64,000 nucleotides of DNA from Corydoras sp. C115 (GCA_019802505.1 JAFMOC010000076.1:1843001-1907000), one strand, 5' to 3'. Positions 36,325 to 48,813 are shown, numbered from the stretch's first letter. Numbers and translations are program-made. Notes: generated from the letters alone by a model not told the origin.

Positions 36325-39300
36325 ATGAGCCAAAACTGGATAAAAGTTTACACTCTTCTGTCACTTTGTGCATTTTCAGAGTTAGGTAAGTTAATTTTAA
36401 CTTTAAGAAATCCCAAGTGAAACAAAGTTACTGTTTATCCTTTAAAGAATATAATCAGAAAATGGATCAAATCAAAATCAACTTGTCAGACTTCAGATAC
36501 ATCAAATGAATTTGTCTTTTGTACATTAGTAGTACCAGGTTAATAGAGAATTTCTATTTTATGTAGATTTAAAGATTAACTTAGCACTATTGACCCTTGT
36601 AAAGTAAATATTTTTTTACTTCTAAAAGTACATCTTCTAATCAGGAGATCCATTAAATATAAAGCCCATTAGTGTGATAAATAAAATTGCTAGTATTACT
36701 CATTCATTCATTCATTATCATCCGCTTTATCTTATATTAGGGTCATGGGGGGGGGTTCCCCATGCCCATCCAGGGGAGAACGTTTCAGGCACTGGGCAGA
36801 TACACCCAGGACAGGGCACCAATCTATCGCTGGGCATATACTCACACACGCACACAAACACACTCTATATGGGGCAATTTGGAGAATTCAATTGACTTGA
36901 TCCATGTTTTTGGACTGTGGGAGGAAACCGGAGAACCCAGAGGAAACCCACGCAGACACGGGGAGAACATGGAAACCCACCCAGATGGGGATTTGAACCG
37001 GGAATCCCTAGTGCTGAGAGGCGAATGTGCTAACCACTAAGCCACCGTGCCGCGCTAGTATTACTCATTCATTCATTCATTATCTCCCACTTTATCCTCT
37101 ATTAGGGTCGCGGTGGGGTTCCCCATGCCCATCCAGGGGAGAACATCTCGGGCGCTGGGCAGATAGACCCAGGACAGGGCGCCAATCCATCGCTGGGGAC
37201 ACACTCACTCACACAGACACACTCTATATGGGGCAATTTGGAGAATTCAATTGACTTGATCCATGTTTTTGGACTGTGGGAGGAAACCGGAGAACCCAGA
37301 GGAAACCCACGCAGACACGGGGAGAACATGGAAACTCCACCCAGATGGGGATTCGAACCGGGAATCCCTAGCGCTGAGAGGCGAACGTGCTAACCACTAA
37401 GCCACTGTGCCGCCGCTTGTATTACAATCACAGCAAATTAAAAAACTTACAACTATTTTCTAAATGTCTTATGCTTGCAGTTAGTGACGAGCCTCATGCT
37501 AAGTGTGCAGACTTCATTAAAACAACCAAGATACTAAACAGCCATGCAGACAAGGTAGAGGTCCAGTACCTGCTCCTAACGCGAACAAATGCTGACTGTC
37601 CTACACTCTTTAGTCAGCACAGTCTTAACCACACTCAGAAAAATACTGCACATTTCAACTCTACACTTCCAACAAAAGTTATTGTTCATGGATATAGGTG
37701 AGCAGAATATATATATCCGATGTTTTACAGGTGATTCAGTTACATTATTATCGTTCCCCAAGAAACAATGTAATGGGTCTATGTACTGTTGTCTTATCTA
37801 GGGCTCTAGGAAATAAGCCCTCCTGGGTGATGGGCTTGGCTCAAGCTTTGTTACAACATGAAGATATGAATGTCTTGGTGGTAGACTGGGTGTATAAATC
37901 TTCATATGTCTACAACCTCGTAGTGGATAATTACAAGGAGGTGGCAATTCAGATATCAGTTCTTATTAATCAACTTACGGTAATAGTTCATAGTTGATAT
38001 ACAGTCATTTTAATCTTTGATGGACATTTAGAGATTTTAACAGTGTTTTTATTGATTATGCAGAAACATGGTAGTCCTCTGGAATCATTCCATTTCATTG
38101 GGATAAGTCTTGGAGCACACATAGCAGGATTTGTGGGCACACTATTTGGAGGCAAACTGGGTCGAATTACAGGTGAGCCACAAGTTTGAGCATTGTAAAA
38201 TTAAATGGTCCACAAGGAGAATACCCTTTGTCCATCAACATTTGAATTGCACTGAGCCAGGTTTTGCCCTAATTTGCTAATTTGCAATTCTATGATAAGT
38301 TGAACTGCTCCAAACAACATAATGTCATATATAATTTGGACGTTTTCCTGAGCAGGGTCACATCCGGTCAACTTAGAAATTATTCATTCATACATTCATT
38401 ATCTCCCGCTTTATCCTCTATTAGGGTCGCGGTGGGGTTCCCCATGCCCATCCAGGGGAGAACGTCTCGGGCACTGGGCAGATAGACCCAGGACAGGGTG
38501 CCAATCCATAGAAATTAGAAATATGAAATATTGTGTGACAGGTCTAGTTATCATTCTGCTGCACCATTAAATAATGATGTTGCTTGTCCATGTTCAGTTG
38601 TCACAGGGCCTGTCTATATTTATTTTGAATTTCTCTGTTCATTGTAAATGAAGTATAACAATAACTTTAAGAACTTATAGAAAAATATGGGCTGTTTTAA
38701 GTTTGAAATTACAAAAATGAGCAGAAAAATATGTATTCCACAACTTTAAGCTCTTTATTTTGTAAAAGTTGTATTAGCTGTAAGTGAAAATTGGCAAGTA
38801 ATGTTGTTACTGAAGAAAAAAACCCCATAACAGGACAAAACAAAAAACACACAGGCTAATCGAAATTTATTAAAAACAAAACAAGGACTTTGTGTTTATG
38901 GCATATGTGCTTGGTGAATAGGTAAAGTTAGCCACATTATTCAAATAAAGAATATGTAATCTTAGGCCAATTTCAAGTGCCTATAAGTTCACCTATACAA
39001 AAGTGAACAGTTAGCGCCCTCTACAGTCCTCCACTAGTACTTTAATGTTCAGATATAAGGAGTTGGTTGTTTTCATGTTGTTGTTGTAGACACCTCGATT
39101 AGACGTTAAAAATCCATCCATTCATCCATCCATTATCTTCCTCTTAAGCCTCTACTAGGGTCGCGAGGGGTTCTCCAAGCACAGCCAGGACAGAGTGCCA
39201 GTCCATTGCCGGGAACACATCCACTCACTCACACAGACACACACAAACACACTCTACTGTATATGAAGGAATTTGGAGCATTCAATTAACCTTGATCCAT

Positions 39301-42300
39301 GTTTTTGGACTGTGGGAGGAAACTTGAGAACCCGGAGGAAACCCTTGCGGACACGGGAGAACATGGAAACTCCACCCAAATTGAGATTCCAACCGGGAAT
39401 CCCTAGCGCTGAGAGGCGAACCACTAAACCACTGTGCCGCCCATGTTAAAAATCTCTTAGCATATAAAGTATTTACAGGTTTATTACAGGATATTTATCC
39501 AGAATTTTTTAAAACAGACACTTAATTAAAATTGAATTCTCAATTTTTTTATTATCAGGTCTAGACCCAGCAGGGCCTCTGTTCAAAAACGCTGATACAT
39601 TTGATCGCTTGGATCCTTCAGATGCTAAGTTTGTTGAAGTCATACACACTGACTCAGATTGTAAGTATGAAGTAAAACCTATCAGTTACTGTAGGCATTG
39701 TCTTGTGATTAATTACAATTAATATAATATTGTTTCAGCAGCTAGCCTGGTTATATAAATACAGATTGATGATCATGCAGACCACAGTCCTCAGTAGCAC
39801 ACATGCTAGCTAACAAGATAATCAGGGTTGCCACCTGTTCTGTAAATTATGGAATCGAACTTTATTTAGCAATTAAATGTTTCAGCAATCTGTTCCGTAT
39901 TTCAATAATTGTCCAATGCACATGTCTGTCACAGACACATCAACACTAAATTAACACAAAATCTAACAATAACGATCTTCTATTATATGCTTTTGCCAGA
40001 ACAATGTCAGTGTGTAAGCATAGCTTATTTTAGAAGATTACTGTCATTTGATTGATTGTTTAGGATTTTGAGCTTTAAAAGTCAAATGAATGATCATTAT
40101 TTAATATACCTAGACAATATACAATAGAGCAAATCATATTGCATTAACTAATTAACATTAACAATTAAACCTAATAAGTAGATATATTTGTAAAGAAAGT
40201 TTATTATTTTATATATACATTTCATAAATTTGAATGAAAAAAGTTTATTATTTTATATATACATTTCATAAATTTGAATGAAAAAAGTTTATTATTTTAG
40301 ATATACATTTCATAAATTTGAATGAAAAAAGTTTATTATTTTATATATACATTTCATAAATTTGAATGAAAAAAGTTTATTATTTTATATATACATTTCA
40401 TAAATTTGAATGAAAAAAGTTTATTATTTTATATATACATTTCATAAATTTGAATGAAAAAAGTTTATTATTTTATATATACATTTCATAAATTTAAATG
40501 TTTATTGAGCTTTCTTTTTTGTTTTATGTATCAAAATGTTTATATTTTAAGGAAATTGTGTTCAGTGATTACCTAACCTAAATCAAATCAACTCAATATT
40601 TGGTATTTTTACGCTTGGTTGCAGTTGCTGCAGTTCTCTAGGCTATGTTGTGTAGCTTTTAAAGTAGTCAGACTGTTTTAAGCTTCTTGTTAAACTTGTC
40701 AAAGTTTTCAGCAGCCTTTAGTTATCCTTTACTTCTGTCTCTTCATTAATTCATTGCTTGATCAGTGTGTGACGTGACAATTTCAATCACAGCTTTGATG
40801 ACATGTTTATTACATTATTAAGATTTTGGCATCTCCATTCCTGTTGGGCATGTGGATTATTTCTTAAATGGTGGAATGGATCAAGTTGGATGTACACACT
40901 CAGGATTTTCATCAAGTATGTGATTTAGTTGTTGACACTAACAAACAGCTTTTTAATCCTGTTAAAATGTGCATAAAATATGTATGTACTCTAGCTTTTG
41001 AATATGTAAAATTATTAATTGTTCTAACAAAATATTTTCTACCAACTGCTAATAGCATACCTAGTTGCTCCTGAGACTCCGTTTGTTGTCAGTTCTTATT
41101 TATTTTCCAGTGTATGGCTATGTAATCTGTGACCACATGAGGGCGCTGTATGTCTACATGAGCGCCCTGAATGGCTCATGTGCTCTTACTGGATTCCCCT
41201 GCTCCAGTTATGAGGATTTCTTGGCAGGCCTCTGTACCAGCTGTAAGAGCCATTTTAACAACAGTTGCCCTCAGATTGGTAAGACAGAGTTCTTTATTTA
41301 TATGGTTTTAACACGTCATCAATAGGAAATATTTTTTCATTGATGAAATCAATCATACAGCCAATATGGAAATCACAGTCATAAAACCCATAGTTAATGT
41401 ACCAGGTTGGAAAACGGAATGTCTGAATTGGACATGAGTCTGGGGTGGAGTCTGACACCACTTGATTTGCAATTAAGGAGACCTGTAATAGTTAAAGAGC
41501 TCATATTTGGAACACATTCATCAAATGCAAGTGTCTATTTAAATTACACTATGTCCTATCATGATTCATTCATTCATTATCTCCCGCTTTATCCTCTATT
41601 AGGGTCGCGGTGGGGTTCCCCATGCCCATCCAGGGGAGAACATCTCGGGCGCTGGGCAGATAGACCCAGGACAGGGCGCCAATCCATCGCTGGGCACACA
41701 CTCACTCACACAAACACACTCTATAGGGGGCAATTTTGAGAATTCAATTGACTTGATCCATGTTTTTGGACTGTGGAAGGAAACAGGAGAACCCGGAGGA
41801 AACCCACGCAGACACGGGGAGAACATGGAAACTCCACCCAGACAGGGATTCGAACCGGGAACCCCTAGCGCTGAGAGGCAAACGTGCTCACCACTAAGCC
41901 ACCGTGCCACCCCCCAATCATGATTTAAATTCATTCATTATCTCCCGCTTTATCCTCTATTAGGGTCGCGGTGGGGTTCCCCATGCCCATCCAGGGGAGT
42001 ACATCTCGGGCGCTGGGCAGATACACCCAGGACAGGGCGCCAATCCATCGCTGGGCACACACTCACTCACACAGACACACTCTATATGGGGCAATTTTGA
42101 GAATTCAATTGACTTGATCCATGTTTTTGGACAGTGGGAGGAAACCGGAGAACCCGGAGGAAACCCACGCAGACACGGGGAGAACATGGAAACTCCACCC
42201 AGATAGGGATTCGAACCGGGAACCCCTAGTGCTGAGAGGCGAACGTGCTAACCACTAAGCCACCGTGCCACCCCCAAATCATGATTTAAATTGAAATTTT

Positions 42301-45085
42301 AAATTGAAAATCTGTCTGACACTATATGCCACTGACTGACGTTTATTTAGTTTAGTTTAGTGTTTGCAGTTAGATAGTGTAGTTTGGTTGATGACTGAAA
42401 CCTTCTATAAGGTTAATTATTGATCAAGCTTAATCTGTCCACAAAAAGATAGCTAAGCAGTATTCCCTTTACTGCTTAGTGAGGAGAGTAGCAAAATTAG
42501 TAATAGATAGAGAAAAGTTACCAGTTGTGATACTTATAGTTATATTTATAGAAGTTATAGTACTATAACTATAGTTATAGTAATGTTGTTAATGAAGTAA
42601 AATGGTAAATTATTACACATCACTCAGCTACTCAGAGATTTTTGCATACTAATACACATTGTTTTTAGACACTTTGCTCTAAGGGCTGGTTAAACACTCC
42701 TGGACTGCATAAGAATGGTCTTGAATTTCATTTGCTCGAACACAGTGTGTCCAAAAACCGTTCACAATTTCTATTCTATCAAGAATTAACAAGCAATAAC
42801 AATTTAGAGGGCCTCGGGCATATATACATATGACAACAAACATGTTTAATACAAATAATACTTTAATAATGTCAGTTTTTCAAAGGACTTATTATGATTA
42901 TTATGTTATTGTTAATACATTACTGTATATTTGAGTCCCAAATGATAAAATATTCAGGAACCCCAATTCTATTGTGTGTAAATAAACATAAACAGCTGTT
43001 CATTTATTTGCACCAGTTGTTTTCCAATATATTTATGATGGTGTGATATTCTTTTCTTAGGTTTGTTGAAGAACAGTGAGATAGCAGTTTCACCTACACC
43101 TATAAATGAAAAAGTCTACCTTATGACTACATCTAAAGCTCCCTACTGTGGTGGGATTTTAAAAAATACATGATTTGTTTTATTACATTTGATAAAGTCT
43201 TTATCAGATTACAAAGTTTTTATATATATATATTGTAACATACTCTTGCATAAAATATTCCTAATGCATTTTGCATTTCCTTTAGTCCATCATATTCTGG
43301 TTGAATTAGAAGTCGTCCCTCTGGAAAAGAATGCAGAAGTGCAGCTCACTTTTTTCTCCACACAAGGAGTTAAGACAGAGGAGTTACTCAGCTTGTAGGT
43401 TACATCCATTAATAGTAGTAATTTCAAGTATAGTGTTATTTAACTACAAACTCTTTCTAAAATGGATGCTTAATTTTGTTTTAAGTAAATAAAATGAGAA
43501 ATCCTTTGTTAATCCCCTTGAACCTTTATTTAAATGACAAAGTACAGTGCCAAGGTTTCCAGTGTTTTCACTAACTCCCATTGTTCATTGTAAATATAAA
43601 TGATGAAACAATAATCCCACCTCACATGAAAAAGTCCCTGGGTTTGAGTTTTGACAGGACATACAATTATTACTGGTTGGAATTTGTATGTGAATTTGTT
43701 TCTAATCTGCTATTGACTGGTGACATGTCAAGAGTGTTGCCCCACCTTTTGCTCGAAAAGTTCTGGCATAAGCTCCAGCCTTTTAATTTATATTTTAGTT
43801 GTATAAAAACAATTACTAATAATGCACACATTTAATTTTAGTCAGATGACAGATGTTAGTATCTTCAGCTTTTTGCCGACAGCTGTCTGATTAGTCTTTT
43901 GGCTCATCTAAGATGAGTTCAGGCCTAGAGAATATGATAGTGTTTCTGGATAGAAATGATTTATGACTTTCTTAATGAGGTAACTAAGTTTCAGGTTGCA
44001 TTTCTTAATCCAGCCTTGAACTGTGTAAGTGACTGAAGTACTTTCAGGTCCTTAGTTATTAAAGTTTGGGAAGGTTCTCATGTTTGTCTGAATATTCTTT
44101 CCACACAGACTTTGATCTGAAGGGATCCACATTCCTTTAATCTTTTCCCATTTTTTTGATTGGTAGCTGAATTCTTATGGCCTTAGTGATGAAACATATT
44201 TTATTATTGATGATGATATGATGATATGAAATGATAAGCGTTTTAACACACTCCATTGTTGCAGGCATCATTATCAAAACGTGTTTATATTTTATTTATC
44301 AGATAAATTTCAAGCCACTTTTACTGAATAAGATTCAAAAGGGCTGAATTCTATCCAATTATTTATATGGTTGAAGTCATAGAAACGCTCCAAACTGTAC
44401 TCAGTCTTTTATGTTTTTGGATGTGGGAGGAAAATAGAGCTTCCAGATGGAACTCGTGCAGACAGAGGGAGAATTCCCCTTAGAAAATGCCTTTAGCCAT
44501 CCCACATTAGGAATAATAATGACCACAGTGGCACCACTGCATTACTCTCCACTCTTTTTTGACAGTTAAATAATGGTTCAAGCAAATTACAAATTTGAAC
44601 TGTTTCACTTATTTTATTATGTTTGTGTTTTATATAAGTATTCAGGCAATGTCTTTACATTTGTGTGACAGGAGTGTTACAGGTTGAAATAAATAAACAT
44701 TCATTTAATTAGTATCTTATTTTACAAATTCATTATGCATTTCTGTTTACACATTACAGGAAGAAGGATAAAACTATTTATAAGAAAGTTATTGGGCATG
44801 CCGAGTGTTTGTGTAAAACTGACTCCATCCAAGTGAAGAATACTGGACTGCTATTCTACAAACAAGGAAAGATACAGTTTAGGTTCATCTGTATTTCTGA
44901 GATCCCTAAAACCAGGTAGGATTAGAAGTGGCATTCAGTTTACATATATGCCATGTTGTACGTGTAAATAAGACATGGGATTTTGTTTACACTTTGTGCT
45001 TAGCAGGCTGGTTCCATTGTGTGTAAAGGACATTACCATCGAAAGGGGTGCACCATGGGCACATGACTTCATTCAGGTGTGTTGA
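36325..45085 (+). CDS. pla1a: Phosphatidylserine-specific phospholipase A1 (secreted lipase family)
   Basis: Eleven coding exons: 36325-36385, 37481-37697, 37802-37979, 38064-38172, 39559-39660, 40823-40915, 41111-41278, 43061-43150, 43286-43394, 44760-44915, 45007-45085. All phases agree, giving 453 aa (human about 456). Exon 1 is a signal peptide (MSQNWIKVYTLLSLCAFSEL). The enzyme hydrolyses the sn-1 acyl chain of phosphatidylserine, giving lysophosphatidylserine, outside the cell. Seen: the Ser nucleophile in GISLGAH (about S167), the acid in GLDPAGP (about D191) and the His in CDHMRA (about H262), a complete triad at the human spacing. HVDYFLNGGMDQVGC and the short lid between paired Cys residues point to PLA1A rather than pancreatic-type lipases. 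The C-terminal part (residue 300 on) is the weaker PLAT-like region. The last acceptor is a tandem TAG/CAG, so the protein may differ by one Ser. The neighbours popdc2 and cox17 repeat the human PLA1A locus order. Confidence 0.95.
36701..37053 (-). mobile_element. V-core tRNA-SINE, first of a pair at one target (pla1a intron 1)
   Basis: Minus-strand copy of the 'tatattaggg / gatacaccc' subfamily. It is flanked by GCTAGTATTACT at 36689-36700 and 37054-37065; the second flank is shared with the next SINE. Confidence 0.93.
37066..37414 (-). mobile_element. V-core tRNA-SINE, second of a pair at one target (pla1a intron 1)
   Basis: Minus-strand copy of the 'tctattaggg / gatagaccc' subfamily. It is flanked by GCTAGTATTACT (37054-37065) and GCTTGTATTACA (37415-37426), and ends 66 bp before exon 2. 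Confidence 0.93.
38383..38508 (-). mobile_element. 5'-truncated V-core SINE with target-site duplication (pla1a intron 4)
   Basis: Only the 3'-terminal 126 bp of the SINE is present. It is still flanked by TAGAAATTA at 38374-38382 and 38509-38517, so it was inserted in truncated form rather than eroded later. Confidence 0.85.
39115..39444 (-). mobile_element. Diverged V-core tRNA-SINE (pla1a intron 4)
   Basis: Minus-strand copy with an ATCC-type tail and several deletions, flanked by GTTAAAAATC at 39105-39114 and 39445-39454. Confidence 0.88.
40195..40499. repeat. 44-bp minisatellite, about 7 units (pla1a intron 5)
   Basis: The unit 'ttattattttatatatacat' + 'ttcataaatttgaatgaaaa' + 'aagt' repeats head to tail with almost no differences (one T-to-A change near 40299 and a variant last unit). 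There are no spacers, so it is a tandem repeat and not an array of another kind. Confidence 0.97.
41567..41915 (-). mobile_element. V-core tRNA-SINE, first of a second pair (pla1a intron 7)
   Basis: Minus-strand copy preceded by TATCATGATT (41557-41566) and followed by AATCATGATTTAAATT (41916-41931). Its head end reads 'ccaccgtgccacccccc'. Confidence 0.9.
41932..42276 (-). mobile_element. V-core tRNA-SINE, second of a second pair (pla1a intron 7)
   Basis: Minus-strand copy flanked by AATCATGATTTAAATT on both sides (41916-41931 and 42277-42292), a 16-bp perfect duplication. It is nearly identical to the SINE just before it. Confidence 0.92.
44411..44476 (-). mobile_element. Ancient V-core SINE fragment (pla1a intron 9)
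   Basis: 'atgtttttggatgtgggagg', 'aactcgtgcagacagaggga' and 'gaattccc' retain only the V-core. Head and tail are gone. Confidence 0.55.
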
Positions 45086-45952
45086 ACTTTATAAAAGACT
45101 CTTCAGCTCAGTACAACCAGAAATAGCAACCACCTAGTTTGACAAAAAAGCAACAAGTTCCTCAATTTACTTACGCAACAGTGCTACACCTAAAAGTTTA
45201 CACTCACACCAAACAACCTAATACAATTTATTAATATACCAATAAAACACACATTGTATGGAAGAATGTAGAAAATGTCATGTACAAATACATTAGATAA
45301 AACATTATGTCGTCTACAGCTATTATATAATTAAATTGTATTTGTGCCTTAGATGTGTACAAGTTTGATAACAATGTACCATAGACTTTACTACATCATA
45401 ATAAAAATTATTTTGCATCCTATTGTGTAATGTTAACCTTGTATGATTGTGTCTATGTACTGTAGACTTGCTGTTTATTTATTAATATCCTTACTATAAC
45501 AAATGTTTTGTGTTTTTTTTTTTTTAATAAATCAGTTTTTAATGAAGAACTATTGTATGTACTATTTAATCTCTTTTCTGTACAATTCTTTGCTCATGTA
45601 ATGCCATCCTTCAGATGGTATATACTTGAATATAATGCTGCCTCTAGATTACACTCCATCTGGGAATCTGCTATAAACTTAGAAGAAGGCTTATCCACTT
45701 AAGGCAAACTGCAGAATGAGATTCATTTCAGCCACATAGTTTATTTGTACCTACAGTATACTCTACCATTCTTACTGTACATTAAATGCTTGTTCTATAC
45801 TGTGCAACATAAAGGTGTTAAACAGAAAATAATAAATAAAAGGGTTATGTGCTAATTAACTTTTGCCTATTTATTTAAAATCTTACTTGCATTGCTATGT
45901 AAAAATAATTACAATTTAGTAATGAGAAAATTTTACAAACATTTATATAACA

Positions 45953-46290
45953 GGGACGGCACGTTGGCTTAGTGGTTAGCACATGTGCCTCTGAGTGCTA
46001 GGGATTCCCGGTTCGAATCCCAATCTGGATAGACTTTCCATGTTCTCCCCGTGTCTGCGTGGGTTTCCTCCAGGTTCTCCATTTTCCTCCCACAGTCCAA
46101 AAACATGGATCAAGTCAATTGAATTCTCCAAATTGCTCCATATAGAATGTGTTTGTGTGCGTGTCTGTGTGAGTGAGTGTGTGCCCTGCGATAGATTGGC
46201 GCCCTGTCCTGGGTGTGTCTGCTCAGCGCCCAAAACTTTCTCCCCCCTCGACCCTAGTAGAGGATAAATCAGAACACAATGGATGGATGG
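45953..46290 (+). mobile_element. V-core tRNA-SINE with target-site duplication
   Basis: Plus-strand copy flanked by ATTTATATAACA at 45941-45952 and 46291-46302. It lacks most of the 'ctggatgggcatggggaac' block. Confidence 0.92.
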
Positions 46291-47032
46291 ATTTATATAA
46301 CAATCCCATGATAAAAAATAAAAAAAACTATTTTGTGTTTTGCTACTTAAGTTTCAATTAATAAATGGCTTTTAAAACCTGAATAATACACAGTGAACTT
46401 GTAGAGACTAGATACAATTTAGGACATGATACACATTGTTTATAGATTTGATTAGAGCCTTGGGGTATCGGTAGGAGCCAGTGGAGCACGTCCTCTTTGG
46501 GATGGAAAGGTTCCGGCAGTGTCACCATCTGTTAGATTTTGAAAAAAAATATCAACAAAGATATCAATTATGCTTGTACTGCAATTATGCCAAATGTTCC
46601 TTTATCGTTAAAAAAAAAACTTGAGGACTTTTTAATTCACTTACTTCCTGAGCGATACCTGTCCCTCTCCCTTGCAAGATACAGCATAGCACCATGCATA
46701 ACTCTCATTCCTCTACAAACTTAGTGTCAAGGTCAGCATTTCATTGACAGTGAAGCCCTCCTACTCCCACCAGCTGTCCTGCTATCTAATACCACCCTTT
46801 CCATCCCTTCATGAAATACAATATCACGCACAACTGGTGCAAGCATGAATTAGGAAACAAGTGCCAGTCAAATAATACAGCTTTGAATCAATACATGTTT
46901 CTGTACCTGTCGAATATATACATTCTATCAAATCACACAAATATGTTAATTAGTTAAATAAAGGTATTTTAAATTCAGTTTAATCAATCTTGGAAATTTT
47001 GTAAAATTCTCGCAGTTCAATTATCTTTTCCC

Positions 47033-47166
47033 AGCCCAGCGATAGATTGGCGCCTGTCCTGGGTGTATCTGCCCAGCGCCCGAAACGTTCTCCCCTGGAT
47101 GGGCATGGGGAACCCCCTGTGACCCTAATATAGGATAAAGCGGAAGATAATGGATGGATGGATGGA
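47033..47166 (+). mobile_element. 5'-truncated V-core SINE
   Basis: Only the 3' portion is present, from 'cccagcgatagattggcgcc' to the (GGAT)n tail. Confidence 0.85.
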
Positions 47167-47503
47167 TTTTCAGTTCCTTTCTTTTTTGTAGTTGAGTGAT
47201 TGAAGGCAACATGATGCAAATGCTTAATAGATTTAAGGCTCCCACCAATACACAAAGTAGAAGAGGTTCGAACCATGTGTTAAACTTCCTAGAATATTTA
47301 AATGTATATTTATTAAGAGCAAAATAACTGAAAAGCATTACTCTTCTACATTCAAGTGTCAAGTGTTAGTCAAGTGTCTAATGCCAAATGTGTGCAGAGG
47401 TGCCACTACAAACAACACACTCCCCTTTCCCACTACCCTATTCATGTGTACTTACATGTAACTTATGAAGTGGCCTAGTGTGTTAGCTTCAGCAACTCAG
47501 TTC

Positions 47504-48813
47504 CTACTTCAAATAATCTCTTTCACTTCCATAATCCACTAGAGAGCCTATAATATCAGCAAAGTCCTCAAGGACTAGGCTGGTGGAGTCCTCACCCGAG
47601 GGCATCTCGGTGTCCGAGGGTAGCCGAGAGGCCTGAATTTTGGGAAGATGGTCCTTTCTTTCTCTTTGCTGGTTACCATGTATTGGGTCCATTGCCTCAG
47701 TACTCTGATTCCCATGATTCCCCCTGGGTGGAGAGCTGGCACTGCCCCCTTCACTACTTGGAGGTGAAGGGGCAAGAACGTGGTAAAGGCTGGGCAGGCG
47801 GATGTCAAGTCGTACACCACTTTTGGCGAAGAGTTTGTCATTAAGAGAGTACAGCTTGTTTGCAATGTCACTCCCAAGCATAACAGAAAAGAGACGAGCA
47901 ATGTACGAATCTTTTGCCAAAAGTAGATAAAGGCGTCGCCGCCGCCAGGAGATGTACTGGCAATCTGTCTCTGCTGTCAGGGTCACCTAGGGGTAAAGGA
48001 AATCCCATGGGTCAAGAGCAGCTAGATTAAGGAAAGAACAGATATCTTGGCACCAAAGCAAAGAATCCTAAAAAAGGGAATGTCATAGCACCTGAAAGTT
48101 TCCCTCCTCTGCTGGTCTGAGGGATTCCCACTCTGGAGAATCGAGGAATTGGTAGGGGAAAATGTAATGAAGGAATTGCCCTTCTAAGGACACACGGATC
48201 CTATCAGAGAACAAATCAATTAAGTAGTATAGAAAGAAAATCATGAATCACCCTTATTTTAACCTCAGATAATGGTTTCTAAATTTAAATGTTAACCAGG
48301 GCTTTTTTTTACTAACCTTCCAGATAGCAGAAAGGAAAGTTGGTCAATAGGTGTTTTTCCTTCTACCGCATAAGTTTCTTCAGTCTTTAGGGAAAGCACT
48401 TTATTCTCACAAGCAGCAGCGATCTCCTTGAACACTTGCACAGGTACCTCCAGGGGCAGGTAGACTGCGGAATAGAGGGCAGAAAGCTCCTCATTGGACA
48501 CACCATCCCGCATTAGCTGAAATATTAGGTGGCATACCTGGGCAAGGCATTGTAGCATTAACAGCACATTCCATAAAAAGATGTCAAGGCCACACATTGA
48601 CAGCCATCCCCACAGCGCCAAACACAAAAATGAAGGAGCCAAAAAGCTGAAAATGTAAATTGCCCCATAAGCGCCACTGCCACCCATATACCCTAAAAAC
48701 AAGATGGTGTTACCCAGGTGGTAAATCGCACCCTCTGTGCTGTTGGTCCATTCATTACAGAGTGGGTGTCCACAGCTTATTATATCAAAAACACTACAGT
48801 TGATGGTGGCCAT
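47504..48813 (-). CDS. popdc2: Popeye domain cAMP effector 2
   Basis: Three coding exons on the minus strand: 48813-48317, 48200-48092, 47986-47504; 362 aa (human about 364). Start MATINCSVFD at 48813. The short extracellular N-terminus has N-glycosylation sequons (NCS, NST), followed by three membrane helices between about residues 33 and 100. The cytoplasmic Popeye domain covers about 120-265. The family's two invariant phosphate-binding-cassette motifs, DSPE (about 186-189) and FQVT (about 201-204), are intact, and FQVT is split by the last intron. Known role: high-affinity cAMP binding in heart and skeletal muscle membranes, partner of POPDC1 and TREK-1. The Ser/Pro/acidic C-terminal tail (about 275-362) is poorly conserved, as usual. 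It is convergent with pla1a and followed by cox17 on the same strand, as at human 3q13.33. Confidence 0.95.

Larger units (their letters stand above)
45086..47503. other. Space between the convergent 3' ends of pla1a and popdc2
   Basis: AT-rich 3' flanks of two convergent genes. AATAAA-type signals on the plus strand occur near 45828-45838. Two SINE copies are listed separately. I see no extra coding exon; the 64-codon frame at 45508 has no family features. Confidence 0.5.

Noticed and set aside
40195..40499. Regular repeat array as a CRISPR-like structure
   Set aside because: The 44-bp units are directly adjacent without unique spacers, and this is vertebrate nuclear DNA.
36325..45085. Assignment of the lipase gene to LIPH/LIPI
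   Set aside because: The PHAKCADF start, GYVICDHMRALYVYMSALNG segment, 11-exon structure and popdc2/cox17 neighbours fit PLA1A better.
47575..47901. 108-codon minus-strand frame overlapping popdc2 exon 3
   Set aside because: It is an out-of-frame shadow of the popdc2 C-terminal exon.
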